Positions 6,007 through 10,107 of a DNA stretch of 10,107 bases are shown here, piece after piece. Location of the stretch: the NCBI GenBank assembly GCA_026014605.1, contig JAOZIC010000006.1:1-10107 (forward strand), read 5' to 3'. A model generated the notes under the pieces. That model saw nothing but the letters and a program-made list of their open reading frames with translations. It searched no databases and was not told the origin of the DNA. This DNA is from Candidatus Bathyarchaeota archaeon (lineage in GTDB: Archaea; Thermoproteota; Bathyarchaeia; Bathyarchaeales; Bathyarchaeaceae). Every line of letters begins with the position of its first letter. The stretch's first letter is position 1. Made by a program: the position numbers and the translations under genes.

Positions 6007-6052
6007 TATTTGTTCACGTTTCTTCATAACTTTTTTGTTAGCCGAACAAATA
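6007..6052. promoter_or_regulatory. Widely spaced 9-bp inverted repeat at the ferritin-like promoter
   Basis: TATTTGTTC (6007-6015) and GAACAAATA (6044-6052) are perfect 9-bp inverted copies, centre to centre 37 bp. They flank the zone where the ferritin-like gene's promoter should lie, before its AGGT at 5999-5996. A repressor or activator of an iron or oxidative response could use them. The AT-rich context makes chance possible. Confidence 0.35.
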
Positions 6053-6083
6053 ATCAGGTTATCACGCTGAATCTATGTTAAAC

Positions 6084-6091
6084 ATTATAAG
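6084..6091 (+). promoter_or_regulatory. TATA-like box for the structured RNA or thiolase leader
   Basis: ATTATAAG preceded by AAAC lies about 25 nt before the first bases of the predicted stem (6118), the spacing expected for an archaeal start near 6112-6116. Confidence 0.4.
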
Positions 6092-6112
6092 CTGGTTGTC
6101 ATTAACTTATGC

Positions 6113-6260
6113 ACCAGTGGGAGAGCTGAAAAAGTTTCAGATTCCTGCGTTAATATCACGTAGGGGGCGGGTTTACTGTATTAGGTTTTCCTGTCTAATT
6201 CCCTTTTGCTCTGAAACTCAGTAAATCTCCCAACATTACAAGTAACCACTCCATAATGTT
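6113..6260 (+). ncRNA. Candidate structured RNA or long leader of the thiolase operon
   Basis: No protein is encoded here, but the sequence pairs over a long range. TGGGAGA (6118-6124) pairs with TCTCCCA (6226-6232), CTGA (6126-6129) with TCAG (6218-6221), and GTTTCAGA (6134-6141) with TCTGAAAC (6210-6217). Together these make a 19-bp interrupted stem around a 68-nt interior. Inside, ATTAG (6180-6184) pairs with CTAAT (6195-6199). A second hairpin, AACATTA (6232-6238) with TAATGTT (6254-6260), is followed by a T-rich stretch (6265-6272). The TATA-like box at 6084 fits a start at about 6113. It could be an independent small RNA or a regulatory leader of the thiolase gene 104 nt downstream. The stem works on either strand, so orientation rests on the promoter. 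I do not recognise the family. Confidence 0.5.
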
Positions 6261-6363
6261 AGAATTATTTTCTGGCACAATACCGTAGAGTGTCGACATA
6301 TTCGGAACGATAAGTAACCTTTACTAATTGCTATGTAGCACACTGTTAAATGAGGTTCAATAT

Positions 6364-7536
6364 TTGGCAACTAAACCGTTAGTATCAATAGTGTCTGCTG
6401 GTCTATCCAAGTTTGGACGACGCGAAGGATTAATGTGCCGAGAACTCTTTGCTGAAGCAACCAAAGAAGCTTTTGAAAGGTGCCCAAATCTAGACCCCAT
6501 TCAAGATGTTGAAGCATTATTTGTTGGCCAAATGGGAGAATCGTATGAACACCAAGGACACACAGGACCAACACTTGCTGATTGGTCGGGTTTGTTGCCA
6601 AAACCTGCAATAAGAATTGAATCTGCATGCGCTTCGTCTGGTTCTGCGCTAAGAACCGGAATTTATGCTATACTTTCTGGTTTACACAAGGTTGTTATGG
6701 TTGGTGGGGTTGAAAAGATGACTCACCGAACAACAGCAGAAGTAACCGAATATTTAGCAATGGCATCAGATTTTCCGTTTGAACAATGGAACGGAATCAC
6801 ATTTCCTGGACTATACGCCCTTATGGCTACTGCACACATGCACAAATATGGCACAACAGAAGAAAACCTAGCACAAGTAGCAGTAAAAAACCACCATAAC
6901 GGAACATTAAATCCAAAAGCACACATGCAAAAAGAAATAACCCTTGAAAAAGCATTGACCTCAAAAATGGTTGCAAGCCCACTAAAACTCTATGACTGCT
7001 CACTGATAACCGACGGCGCCAGCTGTTTAATTTTAACTGCTCCAGAAATCGCCAAACAATACACTGACACACCCGTACACATAATCGGCTCAGGTCAAGC
7101 AAGCGACACAATCGGATTGTACGAACGCGAAGAATTGACTTCTCTTAAAGCCGCAAAGGTAGCAGCAAAACAGGCTTACAAAATGTCTGGTGTAACACCC
7201 AAAGATGTGGATGTTGCAGAAGTTCACGACTGTTTCACTATCGCTGAAATTTTAGCCTACGAAGACCTAGGATTTTGTGAAACAGGAAAAGGCGGTAACC
7301 TGATTCAAAACGGAGAAACTGAACTGGGCGGCAAAATCCCCGTAAACCCAAGCGGCGGATTAAAATCAAAAGGACATCCCGTTGGCGCAACAGGAACCGC
7401 TCAGGCTTACGAGATTTATCTACAGTTGACCGGACAAGCGGATAAACGGCAGGTAACCGGTGCTGAAATTGGGTTATCTCATAATGTTGGTGGGTCAGGG
7501 GCTACATCTAGTGTACATGTTTATAGGAGCGATTAA
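6364..7536 (+). CDS. Thiolase (archaeal acetoacetyl-CoA thiolase/SCP2-like type)
   Basis: A 390-residue thiolase starting at TTG 6364 (LATKPLVS...), chosen because GAGGT at 6352-6356 stands seven bases upstream; an in-frame TTG at 6328 would add 12 unsupported residues. The nucleophilic cysteine is C89 in IESACASSGSA. VHDCF (H288) and the GLKSKGHPVGATG loop (H338) supply the other catalytic groups. The C-terminal motif is SHNVGGSGA, so the second cysteine of classical thiolases is replaced, as in the archaeal and SCP2 branch. Archaeal members condense two acetyl-CoA in the cytoplasm and work in a complex with HMG-CoA synthase, bridged by a DUF35 protein, at the entry to the mevalonate pathway. 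The DUF35 gene follows directly. HMG-CoA synthase is not in the window, so another acyl-CoA role, such as beta-oxidation, remains possible. Confidence 0.93.
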   Translation: MATKPLVSIVSAGLSKFGRREGLMCRELFAEATKEAFERCPNLDPIQDVEALFVGQMGESYEHQGHTGPTLADWSGLLPKPAIRIESACASSGSALRTGIYAILSGLHKVVMVGGVEKMTHRTTAEVTEYLAMASDFPFEQWNGITFPGLYALMATAHMHKYGTTEENLAQVAVKNHHNGTLNPKAHMQKEITLEKALTSKMVASPLKLYDCSLITDGASCLILTAPEIAKQYTDTPVHIIGSGQASDTIGLYEREELTSLKAAKVAAKQAYKMSGVTPKDVDVAEVHDCFTIAEILAYEDLGFCETGKGGNLIQNGETELGGKIPVNPSGGLKSKGHPVGATGTAQAYEIYLQLTGQADKRQVTGAEIGLSHNVGGSGATSSVHVYRSD

Positions 7537-7538
7537 AA

Positions 7539-7937
7539 TTGTCTGAATCTCATCCTTTTACTGTATCAAGTTTTTACCTGTTTATTAAAGAAAAACGGTT
7601 AATGGCTGCCAAATGTTCAAAATGTGGCACAATAGTTCTGCCTCCAAAGCCAATGTGCACCAAATGTTTTTGTACCGACATTGAATGGATTGAACTAAAC
7701 GGAACCGGAAAACTGCTCAGTTACACCGTAATACATGTTGCACCCGAACAGTTTCAGTCTATGGTACCCTACTGTGTTGGAATTGTAGAATTCAATGACG
7801 GTTTACGTCTACCTGGAATAATTAAAGACATACAACCTGAGCAACTCAAAGTTGGCATGGAACTAAAAACAGATTTTGAATGTGAACCATCTTCAACGTG
7901 GCCTTGCTGGACCAGATATTACTTCAAACCAGTATGA
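7539..7937 (+). CDS. DUF35 zinc-ribbon/OB-fold protein, partner of the thiolase
   Basis: A 132-residue protein with the standard DUF35 layout: an N-terminal helix (about 6-22, FTVSSFYLFIKEKR), a rubredoxin-like zinc ribbon with C26-x2-C29 and C40-x2-C43, then an OB-fold of beta strands (about 55-117, GTGKLLSYTVIHVAPE... GIVEFNDGLRLPG). In archaea such proteins bridge acetoacetyl-CoA thiolase and HMG-CoA synthase and help pass the intermediate between them. The gene starts two bases after the thiolase stop with TTG 7539, served by AGGAG (7525-7529) inside the thiolase 3' end, so the two are translationally close and surely cotranscribed. Its 3' end overlaps the convergent kinase gene by 19 bp. 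Family call is firm; the partner follows from the neighbour. Confidence 0.92.
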   Translation: MSESHPFTVSSFYLFIKEKRLMAAKCSKCGTIVLPPKPMCTKCFCTDIEWIELNGTGKLLSYTVIHVAPEQFQSMVPYCVGIVEFNDGLRLPGIIKDIQPEQLKVGMELKTDFECEPSSTWPCWTRYYFKPV

Positions 7938-10107
7938 CCTTCTTTCTGGTCAATCTGAAACATTGGTCTGTTATCTTCGCTTGAGTTAGGAATTGTCATA
8001 ACAAATTTCGCGCCGATACCATGTTTTCCAACTTCGCTGATTGTCCAACCGTATGCTTCACAGATTTTTTTAATCAAATACAAGCCATAACCTGTGCCTT
8101 TGCCGTAGCCTTCTTTGAATATGAGCTCTTTTTCGTCTTCAGGTATACCAATTCCGTTATCTTCGTAAACCAGTTTCAGGTGGTCTTTTTGTTCTTGGTA
8201 ATAGACTTGAATTTGGGAGACTTTTTCTCCATGTTTGAGTGAATCATCCATTAGATTGTAAAAGAGTTGTTGGAGCAAAGAATCTGCTAGAACAGTTAAA
8301 TTATCAACTTTGTTTACTAATCTAACATTGTCTAAACTTAGCAGATGGGACGCGTCTGAAACACTTGTTCCTATGTTGGTTGGGGTTAATTCTTCAACGC
8401 CTAGCATTTCATATGTTCGTGTGAATTCAAAGATTTTTTCAATCTGGTGTACGGCTTCTTGGACTCCTTCACAGAATGGTTTGACGTTTTCGCAGTTTTT
8501 CATGTGTTTTCTAGCTAGATACAAGTTGTTTAAAATAACAGACAGTTTATTTCTAGCATCGTGTCGAGTCAATTTGCCTACAACACCGAGTTTTTCGTTA
8601 ACCACTACTAGAGCTTTTGTTGTTTGTTCTACTGATTGCCATGCTGCTTTTTGTTCACTTATGTCTCTTAGTGTGGCTAATGCGTGCCATTTTCCTTTCA
8701 GTTTTAATGTTGAAACAGATATTTCGATTTGAATTGTTTTTCCTGAACTGCTAATGACGGACATTTCTTGTGTCATCATAGCTGGGTTATTCTGGTCTGT
8801 TGTTTTTAGTTTATTAAATTCATTGAAGGTAAACTCTTGCATGTGTTCGGGTAACAAAAGCTGGGTAATTTTTTTGCCTAACGCGTCTTCTTTAGCATAC
8901 CCCAAAATTCTTTCTGAAGCAGGATTCCAGTAAGCAATTTTTGCGTCTTCGTCAAGTAAAACAATTCCCTCTTTTGCGGCTGTACTGATTGCACGGAATT
9001 TTTCTTCTGATTCTTTTAGTGCTTGCTCGGCGTTTTTTCGTTCAGTTATTTCTAAAATCGTTTCTGAAACCGCTTTTAGGTTACCATCTGAATCCCATAT
9101 TGGAACCGCAGTAATCTCAAAACAGTGCCAGTTACCGTTTGGATCTGTTATTTGATGCTCATGAACGGCTCTGTTTGTTCCTGTCGCGAGTATTTCGTCA
9201 ATGCCACAGTTAGGGCACTTGCTTGTACGCAAAGGTAGTGAGGTATAGCAGCTTTTTCCTTCGATATCACCAAAAATTTGTTTCAGTTGTTTATTTGCCC
9301 AAAGAACACGGTAATCCTTTGAAATAACTACAAGTATTGCAGCGTTGTTAGCTGTAACCATTTCAAGCAGTTCTTTTTCTTTATGAATTGCGGCTTCTGC
9401 TGTTTTGTGTTCGGTTATGTCTACTATTATGCCTCGTATTCCCTTTACTTTTTTGTCGTCCAAAATTGGGGCAGAATGTATTATAATCGGGAATGTTGTT
9501 CCGTCTTTTCTTACTGCAGTGTACTCGTTTGGACCTTGACTTTCACCGTTTAATATCTTTGCAATTCTTTTTTTGCAAATTTCGTGCTCTTCAGGGCTTA
9601 TCAGGGCAAGTGTGCTTATTCCCTTCTTGAAATCTTCTGGGGTGTATCCGATTTTTTCAAGACCTTCCTTGTTTAAGAACGTAAGTTTGCCTGTTATGTC
9701 TGTTTCAAAAACTATCTCGGGTAGTAATTCAGTTAATTCTCTGAACCGTTTTTCGCTTTCTTTAATTGAATTCTCTGCCCTTTTTCGCTCAGTTATGTCA
9801 CGAAATGTCCCCTGAAGTATTCTCTTGTTTTCGATTTCTAAATCAGAGGTTTTGATAAGTATATCTCTGACTTTTCCGCTTTTTGTTATTATCTGTGTTT
9901 CAACAATTGGTTCTGATGTTCTGTCTCGATGTTTTTTGAATCCTTCAGTAAAGTCTCCCTCCATTTTGTCTGGAGGATGAAGTATTCGTTGGTGTGCTCC
10001 AATCAATTCTGATTTGGTTCTGCCAACCAGTTTTGTAGCAGCAATGTTGCAATCTACAATTATTCCCGTTTCTGGGTCTGCCAAAAAAATTGCGTCCAGT
10101 GCTTCAT
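7919..10107 (-). CDS. Multi-PAS sensor histidine kinase (N-terminus beyond window)
   Basis: The frame runs off the right edge; 728 residues are visible, numbered from the first full codon at 10105. The internal TTG at 10084 falls within a PAS domain and is not the true start. Four PAS domains follow one another (about 1-110, 112-236, 248-356, 360-486), each ending in a DIT/EIT/DIS-ExK helix linker. The third carries cysteines C286, C297, C300 and C328 (CPNC motif), suggesting a metal or redox role. A dimerisation/phosphoacceptor helix has H515 in LTRHDARNKL, typical of archaeal kinases. The HATPase has DNGIGI (G1) and GTGYGLYL (G2). The N-box reads NLMDDSLKHG, with Asp where the second Asn is usual. 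No membrane helix is visible, so the visible part is cytoplasmic. No response regulator is adjacent in the window, so the partner is unknown. Confidence 0.95.
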   Translation of the reverse strand, partial: EALDAIFLADPETGIIVDCNIAATKLVGRTKSELIGAHQRILHPPDKMEGDFTEGFKKHRDRTSEPIVETQIITKSGKVRDILIKTSDLEIENKRILQGTFRDITERKRAENSIKESEKRFRELTELLPEIVFETDITGKLTFLNKEGLEKIGYTPEDFKKGISTLALISPEEHEICKKRIAKILNGESQGPNEYTAVRKDGTTFPIIIHSAPILDDKKVKGIRGIIVDITEHKTAEAAIHKEKELLEMVTANNAAILVVISKDYRVLWANKQLKQIFGDIEGKSCYTSLPLRTSKCPNCGIDEILATGTNRAVHEHQITDPNGNWHCFEITAVPIWDSDGNLKAVSETILEITERKNAEQALKESEEKFRAISTAAKEGIVLLDEDAKIAYWNPASERILGYAKEDALGKKITQLLLPEHMQEFTFNEFNKLKTTDQNNPAMMTQEMSVISSSGKTIQIEISVSTLKLKGKWHALATLRDISEQKAAWQSVEQTTKALVVVNEKLGVVGKLTRHDARNKLSVILNNLYLARKHMKNCENVKPFCEGVQEAVHQIEKIFEFTRTYEMLGVEELTPTNIGTSVSDASHLLSLDNVRLVNKVDNLTVLADSLLQQLFYNLMDDSLKHGEKVSQIQVYYQEQKDHLKLVYEDNGIGIPEDEKELIFKEGYGKGTGYGLYLIKKICEAYGWTISEVGKHGIGAKFVMTIPNSSEDNRPMFQIDQKEGHTGLK

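Noticed and set aside
6118..6232. Minus-strand reading of the structured region as a cobalamin riboswitch (AAAAGGGAA, CCCGC and CAGGAATCTG segments in roughly the right order)
   Set aside because: The GCCACTG loop and the GTG of the core are missing, the interior is too short for the usual peripheral stems, and the better-placed promoter is on the plus strand. A covariance-model search would settle it.
6328..6363. Longer thiolase start at TTG 6328
   Set aside because: The extra 12 residues match no thiolase N-terminus, and the strong GAGGT at 6352-6356 points to TTG 6364.
6371..6628. Minus-strand open frames inside the thiolase gene (also 6723-6926 and 6827-7111)
   Set aside because: Low-complexity Leu/Val/Cys-rich translations opposite a well-conserved gene, without ribosome binding sites.
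8310..8732. Plus-strand 140-residue open frame opposite the kinase
   Set aside because: It is antisense to the conserved histidine kinase core and shows no protein-like motif pattern.
10082..10084. TTG as the true start of the histidine kinase
   Set aside because: The frame stays open to the window edge and the upstream residues (EALDAIF) complete a normal PAS strand, so the gene is simply cut by the window.
1..10107. CRISPR arrays, insertion sequences, tRNA or rRNA genes
   Set aside because: No direct-repeat array, transposase frame, tRNA cloverleaf or rRNA segment was seen on either strand.

Overview
The window looks like a piece of a moderately AT-rich archaeal chromosome. Several genes are preceded by TATA-like boxes (TTTATATC, TTTATATT, CTATAAATAA, ATTTAAATT) and by GAGGT/AGGT-type ribosome binding sites, and TTG or GTG starts are common. 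The gene content is archaeal: a thiolase paired with a DUF35 zinc-ribbon/OB-fold protein, a ferritin-like protein resembling the N-terminal domain of the Pyrococcus encapsulin, a soluble multi-PAS histidine kinase with an RHDARNKL H-box, a membrane-bound winged-helix regulator, and sequon-rich secreted proteins. An uncultivated, mesophilic, Bathyarchaeia-like lineage would fit, but that is inference; no rRNA or marker gene is visible.

Layout. 1-216 is the tail of an unknown gene. 223-336 holds an unusual regulatory region: three TCTAAAA half-sites, a TATA box, and a palindromic leader. It precedes a membrane-anchored extracellular protein with a PepSY-like region (366-1430). Two minus-strand genes follow: a conserved protein with a possible RNase H-like fold (1498-2028) and a SatP/YaaH acetate uptake transporter (2111-2689). 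A divergent region with clustered TGTTC half-sites (2833-2858) then leads into a plus-strand pair: a secreted sequon-rich protein and a winged-helix regulator anchored by two membrane helices (2909-4208). Next is an eRF1/Pelota-related protein without the GGQ motif (4292-5032), which looks like a baeRF/Vms1-type ribosome-associated factor.

On the minus strand lie a membrane-anchored cyclophilin (5058-5648) and the encapsulin-type ferritin-like protein (5702-5986). The longest stretch without a gene (5987-6363) is not empty. It holds an inverted repeat at the ferritin promoter, then a TATA-like box followed by about 115 nt that folds into a long interrupted stem and a second hairpin before a T-rich stretch. 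This is a candidate non-coding RNA or the leader of the thiolase operon. The thiolase and DUF35 genes (6364-7937) form a two-gene operon and probably make acetoacetyl-CoA for the mevalonate pathway, although HMG-CoA synthase is not beside them. The window ends inside a large sensor histidine kinase on the minus strand (7919-10107), whose 3' end overlaps DUF35 by 19 bp.

Themes: acetate and acetyl-CoA handling (SatP, thiolase/DUF35), iron or redox stress (ferritin-like protein, PAS kinase with a cysteine cluster), surface proteins with a dedicated membrane-bound regulator, and ribosome rescue or quality control (eRF1-like). The best candidates for something undescribed are the structured RNA, the GGQ-less eRF1-like protein, the secreted-protein/membrane-regulator pair with its half-site cluster, and the kinase with an altered N-box.
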